64,000 bases of DNA from positions 124,001 through 188,000 of the forward strand of contig NZ_JABEZT010000003.1 in assembly GCF_013149805.1 (NCBI RefSeq). Direction: 5' to 3'. The position numbers and the translations under genes are program-made. Positions 43,930 to 54,743 of the stretch are shown in pieces (positions within the stretch are counted from its first letter, which is position 1; every line of letters starts with the position of its first letter). The notes beneath the pieces are model-generated. The model was not told the origin of the DNA. It made no database searches and saw nothing but the letters and a program-made list of their open reading frames with translations. Origin of the DNA: Isoptericola chiayiensis. GTDB taxonomy: Bacteria; Actinomycetota; Actinomycetes; Actinomycetales; Cellulomonadaceae.

Positions 43930-45522
43930 ATGTCCGAGACCCCCCAGCCCCACGACGGCACCTCGATCAAGACAGAACCCTCGGCCGAGGCCGGGCAGGG
44001 CTCCACGACCGACACCGGGGCCCCGGCACTCAGCGACCGCAACAGCCTGACAATCGGTGCCGACGGCGCGATCGTGCTGCACGACGTGCACCTGATCAAC
44101 CAGATGGCGCACTTCAACCGTGAGCGCATCCCGGAGCGCAACGTCCACGCGAAGGGCTCGGGCGCGTTCGGCGTCTTCGAGACCACCGAGGACGTCTCGG
44201 CGTACACGAAGGCCGGCCTGTTCCAGCCCGGCGTGCGCACCGAGATGCTGGCGCGCTTCTCCACGGTGGCCGGCGAGCAGGGCTCGCCCGACACGTGGCG
44301 CGACCCGCGCGGCTTCGCCCTGAAGTTCTACACGGACGAGGGCAACTACGACCTGGTCGGCAACAACACCCCGATCTTCTTCATCCGGGACACAATGAAG
44401 TTCCCGCACTTCATCCGCAGCCAGAAGCGCCGCGGCGGCACGGGCCTGCGGGACAACAACATGCAGTGGGACTTCTGGTCGCTGAACCCGGAGTCCGCCC
44501 ATCAGGTCACCTACCTCATGGGCGACCGGGGCATCCCGAAGACGTACCGGCACATGAACGGGTACGGCTCGCACACCTACCTGTGGGTCAACGCCGCGGG
44601 GGAGAAGTTCTGGGTCAAGTACCACTTCCACTCGAACCAGGGGGTGGAGGGCCTGACCGACGAGGACGCCACCCGGATCGCGGGGGAGGACGCGGACTTC
44701 CACCGCCGTGACCTGTCGGACGCCATCGACCGCGGAGACTTCCCGTCCTGGACGCTGTCCGTGCAGGTGATGCCGTACGAGCAGGCGATGACCTATCCCA
44801 CCAACCCGTTCGACCTGACGAAGATCTGGCCGCACAGCGACTACCCGTTGATCAAGGTCGGCACGATGACGCTGAACAAGAACCCGGACAACTTCTTCGC
44901 GCAGATCGAGCAGGCAGCGTTCGAACCGTCCGCGCTGGTGCCCGGCATCGGGTTCAGCCCGGACAAGATGCTGCTGGGCCGGGCGTTCGCGTACGCGGAC
45001 ACCCACCGGCACCGCATCGGGCCCAACTACCTGCAGTTGCCCGTCAACCGTCCGCACGTGGAGACCAACTCCTACACCCAGGACGGTCCGATGGCGTACG
45101 AGCACCGGGGCGACGACCCGGTGTACGCGCCCAACTCGTTCGGGCGCGGCTACGCCGACGAGACCGGCGTCGTCGACACCTCGTGGGAGTCCGACGGCCC
45201 GATGGTCCGGCAGGCGTACACGCTGCGGGAGAACGACGACGACTTCTCGCAGGCGGGCGCGCTGGTGCGTGACGTGTGGAACGACGAGCAGCGCGCCGCG
45301 TTCGTCAAGACCGTCGCCGGGCACCTGCTGGGCGGGGTGAAGGGCGACGTGCTGGAGCGGGCGTTCGACTACTGGAAGCGCGTCGACGCCGACACCGGCA
45401 AGCAGATCGAGGAGCTCGTGCGCGCCGAGGCGGACCTGGGAGCGCCCGGCGCGCAGCCGGGTGCCGCGAAGGACGAGGCCTCGGACCCGATCGTGGAGCC
45501 GCGCACGCACGCGCGCTCCTGA
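43930..45522 (+). CDS. katA: Monofunctional haem catalase
   Basis: 530 residues. Catalytic His within [10 protein letters not shown], Asn in [12 protein letters not shown] and the haem-ligand Tyr in [15 protein letters not shown]. Size and absence of a C-terminal flavodoxin-like domain fit the small-subunit clade. GAGGAGG lies 9 nt before ATG 43930. It breaks hydrogen peroxide to water and oxygen in the cytoplasm. Confidence 0.97.
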   Translation: MSETPQPHDGTSIKTEPSAEAGQGSTTDTGAPALSDRNSLTIGADGAIVLHDVHLINQMAHFNRERIPERNVHAKGSGAFGVFETTEDVSAYTKAGLFQPGVRTEMLARFSTVAGEQGSPDTWRDPRGFALKFYTDEGNYDLVGNNTPIFFIRDTMKFPHFIRSQKRRGGTGLRDNNMQWDFWSLNPESAHQVTYLMGDRGIPKTYRHMNGYGSHTYLWVNAAGEKFWVKYHFHSNQGVEGLTDEDATRIAGEDADFHRRDLSDAIDRGDFPSWTLSVQVMPYEQAMTYPTNPFDLTKIWPHSDYPLIKVGTMTLNKNPDNFFAQIEQAAFEPSALVPGIGFSPDKMLLGRAFAYADTHRHRIGPNYLQLPVNRPHVETNSYTQDGPMAYEHRGDDPVYAPNSFGRGYADETGVVDTSWESDGPMVRQAYTLRENDDDFSQAGALVRDVWNDEQRAAFVKTVAGHLLGGVKGDVLERAFDYWKRVDADTGKQIEELVRAEADLGAPGAQPGAAKDEASDPIVEPRTHARS

Positions 45523-45588
45523 GGCCGACGACGGCCCGGCTGGTCCGCCCGGGCCGGGCCGCCGGGCCCGACGCCGTCGGTGCCGGCG

Positions 45589-46992
45589 TCAGTCCTCGTC
45601 GTCGACGAGCAGGTCCGCCGTGACGAGCACGTAGTCCTCGTCGCGCAGGTCCTCGATGATCTTGCCGACGGCGTCGACGGTCGTGCTGTGGATGTCGTGC
45701 AGGAGGATGTTGCTGCCCGGCTCCACGTTGCGTCGCACCGCCTGGCGCGTCTCCTTCGCGTCGCGCGTCTGCCAGTCGAGCGTGTCGAGGTTCCAGGTCA
45801 TGACGTCGAGCCCGGTGCGGGTGGCGAGCGCCCGGACCCGGGCGTCGACGTCGCCGTAGGGCGGCCGCAGCAGGAACGGCGCGGTCCCGGTGGCCTCGCG
45901 GATCGCGTCGGAGGTGCGGCGCAGCTCGTCGCGCACCGTGGCGTCGTCGAGCGTGGTGAGCTGCGGGTGGTTCCACGTGTGGTTGGCGACCAGGTGTCCG
46001 GCGTCGGCCACGGCCCGGGCGATGTCCGGGTTCTTGGCGACGTTGTCCCCGACCATGAAGAACGTGGCGGGCGCGTCCTTGCGTTCCAGGATGCGCAGCA
46101 GGCGTTCGGTCTCGGCCACGGGTCCGTCGTCGAAGGTCAGCGCCACGCACCGGTCGACGCGGCAGTCGACGCCGTCGGCCCGTGCCGCGCGGCGTCGTTC
46201 GGTGACGATCTGGTCCAGCCGGTCGCTCCACAGGTCCTCGGTGGTGGTCAGCAGGGTGTCGCGCAGGGCCACGGCTTCGTCGGGGTCGACGGCGTCCGGC
46301 CCGGCGTCGAGCACCTCCTCGGCCCGGGCGACGGCGTCCTGCAGCGGTGCCACTGCAGCGGCGTCGACCTGACCGTCCAGGTCGGTGGCGGCGTCGCGCC
46401 CCTCGACGACGGCGGGTTCCAGCGCGGCCAGGGACCACTCGCGGCGGGCCTGCTCGACGACGGCGGTCGCTTTGGCGACGTCGGCCGCCGCGGCGTCGAG
46501 GTCGGCCGGCGCGGGTTCTGCCGCCTCGACGAGCTCGATCTGGACCTGCGGCAGCGTCTCGGCGAGGAATGGGTGCGGGCGGGTGACCTCCTCGACCGTG
46601 CGGGTGGTGACCGGGTAGGAGACCTCGGTGTCGCGCAGCGCCTCGGCGTCGGTCAGCGCCGTGCGCAGGTCGCGGCGGACCGCCGGGTCGTCCACCTGAC
46701 CCTTGCTGGCCCGTAGGACCGGCCTGCCGTCGTCGATCGCGGCGACGAGCGTCTCGTGGCTCGCCACGTAGGCTTCCTCGGCCTCGGCGCGGGAGTCCTC
46801 GGCCTGGGCGTCCAGGCGGGCGACCTCGGCGTCGTACTCCGCCTGGGCCTCGACCCACGCGCGGTGCTCGAGCTCGGCCGCGACGACGACGCCCCCCGCG
46901 ACGAGCAGCACGACGACCGCGCCGATCCACCACCACAGGGCACGACGGCGGCGCCGCGGCGGGGCGGCGGACGGACCGGAGGAGGTGCTCAC
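45589..46992 (-). CDS. Membrane-anchored polysaccharide deacetylase (NodB/CE4)
   Basis: 467 residues: basic start, one transmembrane helix (about 18-40), a long Ala/Glu/Asp-rich helical region (about 45-270), then a C-terminal CE4 domain. Motifs: LTFDDGP with Asp near 288-289, NHTWNHPQL (metal His pair), RPPYGDV, MTWNLDTLDW and ILLHDIH. It would deacetylate peptidoglycan or another wall glycan outside the membrane. The coiled region could span the wall or mediate oligomerisation. GTG start at 46992 inferred. Confidence 0.9.
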   Translation of the reverse strand: MSTSSGPSAAPPRRRRRALWWWIGAVVVLLVAGGVVVAAELEHRAWVEAQAEYDAEVARLDAQAEDSRAEAEEAYVASHETLVAAIDDGRPVLRASKGQVDDPAVRRDLRTALTDAEALRDTEVSYPVTTRTVEEVTRPHPFLAETLPQVQIELVEAAEPAPADLDAAAADVAKATAVVEQARREWSLAALEPAVVEGRDAATDLDGQVDAAAVAPLQDAVARAEEVLDAGPDAVDPDEAVALRDTLLTTTEDLWSDRLDQIVTERRRAARADGVDCRVDRCVALTFDDGPVAETERLLRILERKDAPATFFMVGDNVAKNPDIARAVADAGHLVANHTWNHPQLTTLDDATVRDELRRTSDAIREATGTAPFLLRPPYGDVDARVRALATRTGLDVMTWNLDTLDWQTRDAKETRQAVRRNVEPGSNILLHDIHSTTVDAVGKIIEDLRDEDYVLVTADLLVDDED

Positions 46993-47086
46993 CCCTCGAT
47001 CATCCGGCGAACCGGCCGGAGCGCGAAACTGCGGCCCGCCGTCGGCCCCGGTTGTCCGCACCGGACGAGGGGTGTTGTGTGGTCCG

Positions 47087-47782
47087 ATGAGCGAACCCAG
47101 GCACGAGGACCGACCGCGCAGCGAGCAGCTGGAGATGACCCGCATCGTGCTGCGGCCGACGGGCAACCCGCTGCCGCTGGGGTTCATGGCCCTCGCGGTG
47201 GCCACCGTGGGGTTCAGCTGCCTGCAGCTCGGCATCCTCAGCACGTCCGAGGAGAGCACGGTTGCGCTCGCCGTCCTGGTGCTCACCGTCCCGCTGCAGC
47301 TGCTGGCGGCGATCATCGGGTTCGGTGCCCGGGACCCCATCGCCGGCACGGGGATGGCGGTGGTGTCGGGGGTGTGGGCGATGCTCGCCGTGTCCACGCT
47401 CACCTCGCCGCCCGGGTCGTCGAGTCCGGCGCTGGGCGTGCTCCTGATGACCGCGGCGCTGGCCATGGTGGTCCCCGCGACGGCGGCCGGCGGCAAGGTG
47501 GTGGCCGCCGCCGTCATGATCGGCTCCGGCGTCCGCTTCGCGGTCACCGGCATCTCGGAGTTCACCGGCTCCGGCGGGTGGGAGACGACCGCCGGCGTCC
47601 TCGGCCTGGTCCTGGCTGCGATGGCGCTGTACGCCGCGCTCGGGTTCGTCCTCGAGGAGGTCGACCACCCGGTCCGCCTGCCGGTGCTGCGCCGCGGCGC
47701 CGGCCTCAAGCCGCTGCGCGACGACCTCGAGGAGCAGGTCGAGGGCATCGCCCGCTCGGCGGGGGTGCGCCACCAGCTCTGA
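47087..47782 (+). CDS. Six-helix membrane protein, YaaH/SatP-like
   Basis: 231 residues with about six membrane helices. The segment TGNPLPLGFMALAVATVGF at the first helix resembles the NPxPLGL motif of the GPR1/FUN34/YaaH acetate-transporter family, but the match is limited. A C-terminal cytoplasmic tail (about 195-231) is charged. ATG 47087 follows a short gap after the divergent deacetylase gene. Confidence 0.6.
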   Translation: MSEPRHEDRPRSEQLEMTRIVLRPTGNPLPLGFMALAVATVGFSCLQLGILSTSEESTVALAVLVLTVPLQLLAAIIGFGARDPIAGTGMAVVSGVWAMLAVSTLTSPPGSSSPALGVLLMTAALAMVVPATAAGGKVVAAAVMIGSGVRFAVTGISEFTGSGGWETTAGVLGLVLAAMALYAALGFVLEEVDHPVRLPVLRRGAGLKPLRDDLEEQVEGIARSAGVRHQL

Positions 47783-47884
47783 GCGGGGTGCCGGACGGCA
47801 GGTTTCCTGCGTCGCCCGGGGTGGACGCACGAGTCCCGGCCGGGTGGTCACCCGGCCGGGACGTGCGCGTTCTCGTGCCTGGTC

Positions 47885-49439
<1,555 letters not shown>

Positions 49440-49462
49440 CCGCGCCCTGGCGCGCGATCCTG

Positions 49463-50302
49463 TCAGGCGGTCTCCCAGACCCCGGCGGCTGCCGCCTCGG
49501 CGATGAACGCCTGGAGGGAGCGCGCGGGCTTCCCGGTGAGGCGCGGCACCGCGTCGGTGACGACGGCAAAGTGGCCGTCGCGGACGCGCTCGTACGTGAG
49601 CGCCGTGAGCTCCCGCTCGAAGCCGCTGGTGCCGTCGAGCGCTTCTCCGTCCCCTGGTTCGACGTACGAGACCGGGCGGTCCATCGCCTCCGACAGGATC
49701 TTGGCGACGCGGGCCGGGGGAAACGACTCCGGCCCGGACAGCTCGTAGGTCCTGCCGACGTGCCGACGGTCGAGCAGGGCGAGCTCGGCGACCTCCGCGA
49801 TGTCACGGGTGTCGATCCATGCCACCGACGCACCCGGGTGCGGGAACCCGAAGCGTCCGCCGGCGATCTCGTCACGGAGGAACCGTGGGTCGGACATGAC
49901 CTGCATGAACCATCCGGGCCGCAGCAGCGTCCATGAGCGACCGCTGGTCCGGACGGAGTGCTCCACGCGCGCCGACCAGCCCTGGGTACCGGACCGCTCC
50001 GGGTCACGTTCGGAGAGCAGCACGACGTGCGTGGTCGGTGGTGTCGTCGCGAGATACGAGGCGACGAGGGCGGGGGCGTCCGCGCGGAGCGGGACGACGA
50101 CGAAGACGGCGTCGACGTCGGCGCTCGCGGCCGGCCAGCGGTCCGGCCGGTCCCACGAGAAGTCGACCGGGACGACACCTCGCGCGTCGACGAGCCTCGG
50201 GTCGCTGCTGCCGCCCCGGAGCTCGATGTCGTCGCGCGACGCCAGGCGCTCGGCGAGCGCCGATCCGGTCTTGCCGCGGACCGCGGTGATCAGGATGCGC
50301 AT
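49463..50302 (-). CDS. NmrA-family NAD(P)-binding protein
   Basis: 279 residues: MRILITAVRGKTGSALAERLA nucleotide-binding start with GKTG, LLRPGWFMQ (QOR2/NmrA motif), and IDTRDIAEVAELALLD. It is 31 bp downstream of the RidA gene in the same operon, under a divergent MarR gene. Probably a quinone oxidoreductase or redox sensor. Confidence 0.88.
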   Translation of the reverse strand: MRILITAVRGKTGSALAERLASRDDIELRGGSSDPRLVDARGVVPVDFSWDRPDRWPAASADVDAVFVVVPLRADAPALVASYLATTPPTTHVVLLSERDPERSGTQGWSARVEHSVRTSGRSWTLLRPGWFMQVMSDPRFLRDEIAGGRFGFPHPGASVAWIDTRDIAEVAELALLDRRHVGRTYELSGPESFPPARVAKILSEAMDRPVSYVEPGDGEALDGTSGFERELTALTYERVRDGHFAVVTDAVPRLTGKPARSLQAFIAEAAAAGVWETA

Positions 50303-50333
50303 CGCATCCTCCTTCCGTCGCTAGAGGTGTGGT

Positions 50334-50762
50334 TCAGGAGTCGGTGCGGGGAGGCGCGATCGCGGTGACCCGGATCTCGACCCGCATCCCGACGGCGCCG
50401 AGGGCGGCGACGCCCACCTCGGTCCACACGGGCGCTCGGTCGCCCATCCGGCGTCGGAACTGGTCGGTCATCACCGCGGTGTGCTCGTCGCCGATCTCGT
50501 CGGCGGCGGCCGGGACGTGGAAGCTGTCGACGGCGACGACGTCGGGCCAGCCGGCGCCTGCCAGGGCGAGCGTCCTCTCGACGTTGTCGAACGCCCGGAC
50601 GATCTCCTCCTCGAGGTTCTCCGGGAACCGGAACTCGTCGTCCCATCCTCCCTGGCCGGAGAGGTGGATGGTGTCGCCGATCCGCACGGCCTGCTCGTAG
50701 TGGAGCTTCTCGCGCAACATGTCGCCGTAGCCGGGCGTGTTGAAGAACTGGGGCGTGGTCAT
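50334..50762 (-). CDS. RidA/YjgF-family protein
   Basis: 142 residues. Family pattern LSGQGGWDD, AFDNVERTLALAGAGWPDVV and the C-terminal VEIRVTAIAP strand. The typical Arg that binds the carboxylate of imine substrates is present in RVEIRV. RidA proteins hydrolyse reactive enamines/imines. AGGAG precedes ATG 50762. First gene of an operon with the NmrA gene, with MarR sites upstream. Confidence 0.87.
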   Translation of the reverse strand: MTTPQFFNTPGYGDMLREKLHYEQAVRIGDTIHLSGQGGWDDEFRFPENLEEEIVRAFDNVERTLALAGAGWPDVVAVDSFHVPAAADEIGDEHTAVMTDQFRRRMGDRAPVWTEVGVAALGAVGMRVEIRVTAIAPPRTDS

Positions 50763-50780
50763 GAGGACTCCTGGGTAGTT

Positions 50781-50830
50781 CACTTTACGCGTGAACTGAA
50801 ACTATCACGCGTCAGTTCATGCGTAAAGTG
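50781..50830. promoter_or_regulatory. 17-bp inverted repeat, MarR-type operator region
   Basis: CACTTTACGCGTGAACT (50781-50797) is repeated inverted, with one mismatch, at 50814-50830. Each arm also resembles a MarR site with TTTACGC. The pair spans the divergent gap between the RidA and MarR genes. Confidence 0.85.
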
Positions 50831-50854
50831 ATTCTCGCTGCTAGAGTCGGTGCC

Positions 50855-51361
50855 ATGGCAGAACCGACCGGTGACCTGCAGGTCGAGCCTGCCGCCGATG
50901 ACGTGCGTTGGCTCTCGCCGAGCGAGAAGGAGGCGTGGACGGGCGCGGTCTCGCTGATGCTCCTGCTCCCGGGCCGCCTCGAGTCGGCCGTGCAGCGCGC
51001 CGCCGGCCTCACCCTCTTCGAGTACCTGACGCTGAGCCACATGTCGGAGGCGGACGATCGCTGCCTGGTGATGAGCGAGCTGGCCTACCTCACCAACGGC
51101 TCGCTGTCCCGGCTCTCCAACGTGATGCGCCGGTTCGAGGCGCGGGGCTGGGCCCGCCGGTATCCCGACCCCGACGACGGTCGCCGGACGATCGCGGCCC
51201 TCACCGACGAGGGGTACGCGAAGGTCGTCGAGGCAGCGCCCGCACACCTGCGCTCGGTCCGCGAGCACGTCCTCGACCCGTTGACCGTCACCGACCAGCG
51301 GGCGCTGGCCAGGATCGCCGCAAAGCTGCACACGCGCCCGGAGGACTTCGCCGCGTCGTGA
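50855..51361 (+). CDS. MarR-family regulator
   Basis: 168 residues with the MarR winged helix (MSELAYLTNGSLSRLSNVMRR and the DPDDGRRTIA wing) between dimerisation helices. Predicted repressor of the divergent RidA-NmrA operon through the inverted repeat at 50781-50830. No Cys typical of redox-sensing OhrR forms is prominent in the first helix. Confidence 0.9.
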   Translation: MAEPTGDLQVEPAADDVRWLSPSEKEAWTGAVSLMLLLPGRLESAVQRAAGLTLFEYLTLSHMSEADDRCLVMSELAYLTNGSLSRLSNVMRRFEARGWARRYPDPDDGRRTIAALTDEGYAKVVEAAPAHLRSVREHVLDPLTVTDQRALARIAAKLHTRPEDFAAS

Positions 51362-51418
51362 CGCGCGGCCCCCGCCGGCTCGCCGCCGTCCCGGGGAGCG
51401 CCGCGCGTCGTCTCCGCC

Positions 51419-51970
51419 TCAAGAGGTCCGACGCGGCTCGTCCCGGTCTCGCCCCTCGGGCTCGGCGGCGGCGTGCTGTCGCGAGTAGTGGCGCCGCGCC
51501 TTCATGCGGTTGCCGCAGGTGGCCATGGAGCACCATCGCCCCGTGTTGCCCTTGGACCGGTCGACGAGGAACCGCCGGCAGTCGGGGTTCCCGCACGGGC
51601 GGAGCCTGCCGGGTCGACGGGTGACGAGGTCGGACCACGCGATGATCGCGCGCGCCGCCGGCAGCGCCGCGGCAGGGCCGGCGAGGTGCCAGTGCAGGCC
51701 GTCCGGGGTGAGCGGCGACGGCGCCTGCGCGACGTCATGAAGGATCTGGTCCAGCTCGACCCCGACCGTGCCCGTGCGCGCGACGTCCTGCAGGCCGTCC
51801 CGGGCTCGCGCCAGCTCGTGCACCTCGCTCGCCGTCCCCTCCCCGCCGAAGCGTCGCGCGAGGCCTGCCGCGTAGGCCGGGTCGGCCATCAGGTCCTCGG
51901 CGACGCCGTCCGTGACGGGTGTGGAGTTCAGCAGCGCGAGCAGCGCATCGCCGTGGTCGTCGTTCGTCAC
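51419..51970 (-). CDS. CGNR zinc-finger / ABATE-domain regulator
   Basis: 183 residues. An N-terminal ABATE-like helical domain is followed by a CGNR zinc finger at about 125-160: CGNPDCRRFLVDRSKGNTGR and WCSMATCGNRMKARR, with four cysteines placed as in the family. These act as stress-linked transcription regulators. GTG 51970. Divergent from a dehalogenase-like gene; TAACC/GGTTA repeats lie between them. Confidence 0.9.
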   Translation of the reverse strand: MTNDDHGDALLALLNSTPVTDGVAEDLMADPAYAAGLARRFGGEGTASEVHELARARDGLQDVARTGTVGVELDQILHDVAQAPSPLTPDGLHWHLAGPAAALPAARAIIAWSDLVTRRPGRLRPCGNPDCRRFLVDRSKGNTGRWCSMATCGNRMKARRHYSRQHAAAEPEGRDRDEPRRTS

Positions 51971-51974
51971 GAGT

Positions 51975-52050
51975 GTCTAACCCCCTCAAGCATATTGAAC
52001 AGTTAGGTGTGGCGTGGTCTACTGACCTAACCACCGAAACCATTTTAGAC
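51975..52050. promoter_or_regulatory. Nested inverted repeats between CGNR and hydrolase genes
   Basis: GTTAGGT (52002-52008) is inverted at 52025-52031, and GTCTAA (51975-51980) is inverted at 52045-52050. The two pairs are nested in one divergent promoter region, with an AT-rich TTTTAGA next to the second gene start. Likely sites of the CGNR regulator. Confidence 0.6.
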
Positions 52051-52061
52051 AGGAGATCGTC

Positions 52062-52925
52062 GTGGTGAGCACCTACCACCGCTTCGTGGACATCGAGGGG
52101 CTGCGAGTCTTCTACCGGGAGGCGGGCGACCCCGAGGCTCCGACCGTCGTGCTGCTGCATGGCTACCCCACCAGCTCGTTCATGTTCCGCCACCTCATCC
52201 CCGAGCTGGCGGACGAGTTCCACGTGGTCGCGCCCGACCACATCGGGTTCGGGCTGTCCGACGCGCCGTCGGCGGACGAGTTCGGGTACACCTTCGACGC
52301 CCTGGCCGCGCACACCGCGAAGTTCCTCGACGCGCTCGGCGTCGATACCTTCGCGATCTACGTCCAGGACTACGGGGCCCCGATCGGCTGGCGGCTCGCG
52401 CTGGCGGACCCCGACCGGGTGTGGGCCGTCGTCAGTCAGAACGGCAACGCGTACGAGGAGGGCTTCGTCGAGGGGTTCTGGTCGGACGTGTGGGCCTACG
52501 CCGCCGAGCCGAGCGCCGAGACCGAGGCCGCGTTGCGACCGGCCCTGGGTGAGGAGGCCATCCGGTGGCAGTACACCCACGGTGTGCCCGACCCGGCCGT
52601 GGTGAGCCCGGACACCTGGCGGCACGACGCCGCGCTGGTCGCCCGGCCCGGAAACGACCGGGCCCAGCTCGCGCTCTTCCGCGACTACGTCACCAATGTC
52701 CGGCTCTACCCGGCCCTGCACGAGTACCTGCGCGACTCCCGGGTCCCGGTCCTCGCTGTCTGGGGCGCGAACGACGAGATCTTCGGGCCCGCGGGCGCCG
52801 AGGCGTTCCGCCGCCACGCCCACGACCCGGAGATCCACCTGCTCGACGGCGGGCACTTCCTGCTCGAGAGCGCGCTCGACGAGGTGGCGCCCGTGATGCG
52901 GCGGTTCCTCGCCCGCCACTCCTGA
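52062..52925 (+). CDS. Epoxide hydrolase / haloalkane dehalogenase-like alpha/beta hydrolase
   Basis: 287 residues. The nucleophile is Asp103 in YVQDYGAPIG rather than Ser, the mark of epoxide hydrolases and haloalkane dehalogenases. HGYPTSS supplies the oxyanion region, WGANDEIFGP the second acid and GGHFLLE the catalytic His. Start GTG 52062 follows AGGAG by six bases. Cytoplasmic. Divergent from the CGNR regulator. Confidence 0.88.
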   Translation: MVSTYHRFVDIEGLRVFYREAGDPEAPTVVLLHGYPTSSFMFRHLIPELADEFHVVAPDHIGFGLSDAPSADEFGYTFDALAAHTAKFLDALGVDTFAIYVQDYGAPIGWRLALADPDRVWAVVSQNGNAYEEGFVEGFWSDVWAYAAEPSAETEAALRPALGEEAIRWQYTHGVPDPAVVSPDTWRHDAALVARPGNDRAQLALFRDYVTNVRLYPALHEYLRDSRVPVLAVWGANDEIFGPAGAEAFRRHAHDPEIHLLDGGHFLLESALDEVAPVMRRFLARHS

Positions 52926-53034
52926 CGCGGTCCCCGGGTGCTGCGCACCCGGAGACCGGTGCCGAGTTCGCCCCCGCCGGAGCGCGGCGGGGCCGGACGC
53001 CGTCGTCCCGCGGCCGGTCGTGCCGGCCGCACGG

Positions 53035-53484
53035 TCACGACCGGGCGGCGGGCCGGGCTTCGGCGTACTCCTTGAGGGCGGTGTTCATGTGCTCGAACCC
53101 GAGGCGGGTCGGTGCGAGCATCGACCGAAGCGCCGGTACCAGGAGGCCGCTGAACGTCTCGCTCTGCGTGAACCGCGTCCTGCCGGACGGCAGCGCCTCG
53201 AGCTCGAAGCGGTGCTCGCCATCGAAGAGGCCGGGGAGCAGGAGTCGGCCGCGCCAGTGCAGCACCTCGCCCGGGCGCTGGTCGAGCACCGTGGGTCGGA
53301 ACGTCATCGGGCGCCGGCCGGGGGGCTCGATGACGACCTTGAGCCGGGCTCCCACCTCGAGCTCCCCGGACAGTCGCGTGATGAACGGGTTCCAGTCCGG
53401 GTAGCGAGCGGTGTCGGCGAGCACGGCCCAGACAGCGATCGGCGTCCGGTCGATCTCGACGGTGTGGCTGATGGTCGTGGCCAT
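53035..53484 (-). CDS. SRPBCC-family (START-like) small-molecule binding protein
   Basis: 149 residues with the SRPBCC pattern: ISHTVEIDRTPIAVWAVLAD near the start, YPDWNPFITRLSG and the RFTQSETFSGLLVP strand. The fold forms a deep pocket for hydrophobic ligands. Divergent from a TetR gene with a palindrome between; probably co-regulated. No catalytic residues identifiable. Confidence 0.85.
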   Translation of the reverse strand: MATTISHTVEIDRTPIAVWAVLADTARYPDWNPFITRLSGELEVGARLKVVIEPPGRRPMTFRPTVLDQRPGEVLHWRGRLLLPGLFDGEHRFELEALPSGRTRFTQSETFSGLLVPALRSMLAPTRLGFEHMNTALKEYAEARPAARS

Positions 53485-53524
53485 GACGACCTCCTTGGGT
53501 GCGTTCGGCGGCTTGACGGGTAGG

Positions 53525-53537
53525 CTAACAGCGTTAG
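53525..53537. promoter_or_regulatory. Short TetR-type palindrome
   Basis: CTAAC-agc-GTTAG is a perfect 13-bp palindrome midway between the divergent SRPBCC and TetR genes. Confidence 0.7.
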
Positions 53538-53564
53538 TTTCCGAACTGTTCCCGGGGGTCGGCC

Positions 53565-54113
53565 GTGGTCCGTGCATCGACGGGACGACGGGCGGACATC
53601 GTCCGAGCGGCACGCGAGATCCTCGACGGCGAGGGTGCCGACGCCGTCACCATGCGGTCGGTCGCCTCTCGGCTCGGCATCCGTGCACCGTCCCTGTACA
53701 ACCACGTGCCGGGTAAGCAGGCGATGGAGAACCTGCTGATCTCCGACGGTTTCGAGGAGCTGACGTCCGCGCTGCTCGGGGCACTGGAGGGCACGGTCGG
53801 CCGCGACGTCGTCGTGATCGGACAGGCGTACCGTGACTTCGCGCGCCGGCACCCCCACCTCTACCGGTTGATGACGGAGAGGGAGCTTGACCGGGACGGG
53901 CTGACACCCGGCGTCGAGACGGCAGCGGCGCGCCCGCTGGTCGAGGCGCTGCACGGTGACGAGACGCGGGCACGCGCCGTGTTCGCGTTCATGCACGGGA
54001 TGACCTCGTTGGAGCTCCGCCGCCGCTTCCCGCCGGGAGCCGATCTCGACGCCGCCTGGGCTGTGGGGCTGGCGCAGCTCGCCGCCGACCCGGCGCCGCC
54101 GACCGCCTCATGA
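53565..54113 (+). CDS. TetR-family regulator (TetR_C_13-like)
   Basis: 182 residues. N-terminal helix-turn-helix (TMRSVASRLGIRAPSLYNHV near 27-46) and a helical ligand domain (HGMTSLELRRRFP near 143-155). GTG 53565. Its TGA overlaps the stop of the convergent TetR gene within the palindrome TCATGA (54108-54113). Likely controls the divergent SRPBCC gene. Confidence 0.88.
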   Translation: MVRASTGRRADIVRAAREILDGEGADAVTMRSVASRLGIRAPSLYNHVPGKQAMENLLISDGFEELTSALLGALEGTVGRDVVVIGQAYRDFARRHPHLYRLMTERELDRDGLTPGVETAAARPLVEALHGDETRARAVFAFMHGMTSLELRRRFPPGADLDAAWAVGLAQLAADPAPPTAS

Positions 54114-54674
54114 GTGCCGGGTCGCGGCCCGGACCAGCTCCCGTGCCAGCTCGCACGTGACCGCCAGCGTCTCAAGGGGCAGCGGCTGCGTGGCCAGCGC
54201 GCCCTCGTGCAGCACGAGCAGGCGGTCGGCGAGGACGCCCGGCTCGGCGCAGCCCGCTGTCGTGGCGAGCTCGGCGAACAGGTCGCGCAGCCAGCGCTTC
54301 TGGTCGACGACGACCGCGCGCGCCGGGTGCTCGGGGTCCGGGAGCTCGGCCAGCGCGTTGACGAAGGCGCACCCGCGCTCGTTGGTCTCGCTCCACGTCG
54401 TCAGCGCGTCGAACGGCGCGGTGACGGCGTCGAGGGGCTCGTCGCAGCGGTCGACGGCGGCCAGCACGAGCGCACGCCACCGCTCGTCACGCTGGGTCAG
54501 GTAGACGGCGACGAGCCGGTCCTTGGACCCGAACCGGTTGTAGAGGGTTCGTTTGGTGACCCCCGAGCGTTCGGCGACGAGGTCCACGCCGACCGCGGTG
54601 ATGCCGCGGGTGTAGAACAGCTCCTCGGCGGCCGCGACGATGCGGCGGCCGGCCGGGGTCAGGGACTCCTGCAC
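54108..54674 (-). CDS. TetR-family regulator
   Basis: 188 residues from GTG 54674, chosen for AAGGAG 6 nt upstream; an ATG at 54716 would lie within the operator region. Helix-turn-helix: AVGVDLVAERSGVTKRTLYN. The C-terminal half has the same GCAFVNALAEL-type helix as the TetR at 48822. Divergent from a zinc-independent oxidoreductase, with repeated sites between. Confidence 0.9.
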   Translation of the reverse strand: MQESLTPAGRRIVAAAEELFYTRGITAVGVDLVAERSGVTKRTLYNRFGSKDRLVAVYLTQRDERWRALVLAAVDRCDEPLDAVTAPFDALTTWSETNERGCAFVNALAELPDPEHPARAVVVDQKRWLRDLFAELATTAGCAEPGVLADRLLVLHEGALATQPLPLETLAVTCELARELVRAATRHS

Positions 54675-54690
54675 TGGACACTCCTTCACT

Positions 54691-54729
54691 GATCTGTATA
54701 CCTTGGCAGGGTTCACCGATCAGTATACC
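54691..54729. promoter_or_regulatory. Directly repeated GATCNGTATACC sites
   Basis: GATCTGTATACC (54691-54702) and GATCAGTATACC (54718-54729) repeat in the same orientation 27 bp apart. Each holds the palindromic core GTATAC. They lie between the divergent TetR and oxidoreductase genes. Confidence 0.82.
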
Positions 54730-54743
54730 GAGGAGGTCCTGTC

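Noticed and set aside
43082-45522. sodA and katA as one operon
   Set aside because: A 19-bp-arm hairpin and a 228-bp gap with its own ribosome site separate them, so separate transcripts are more likely.
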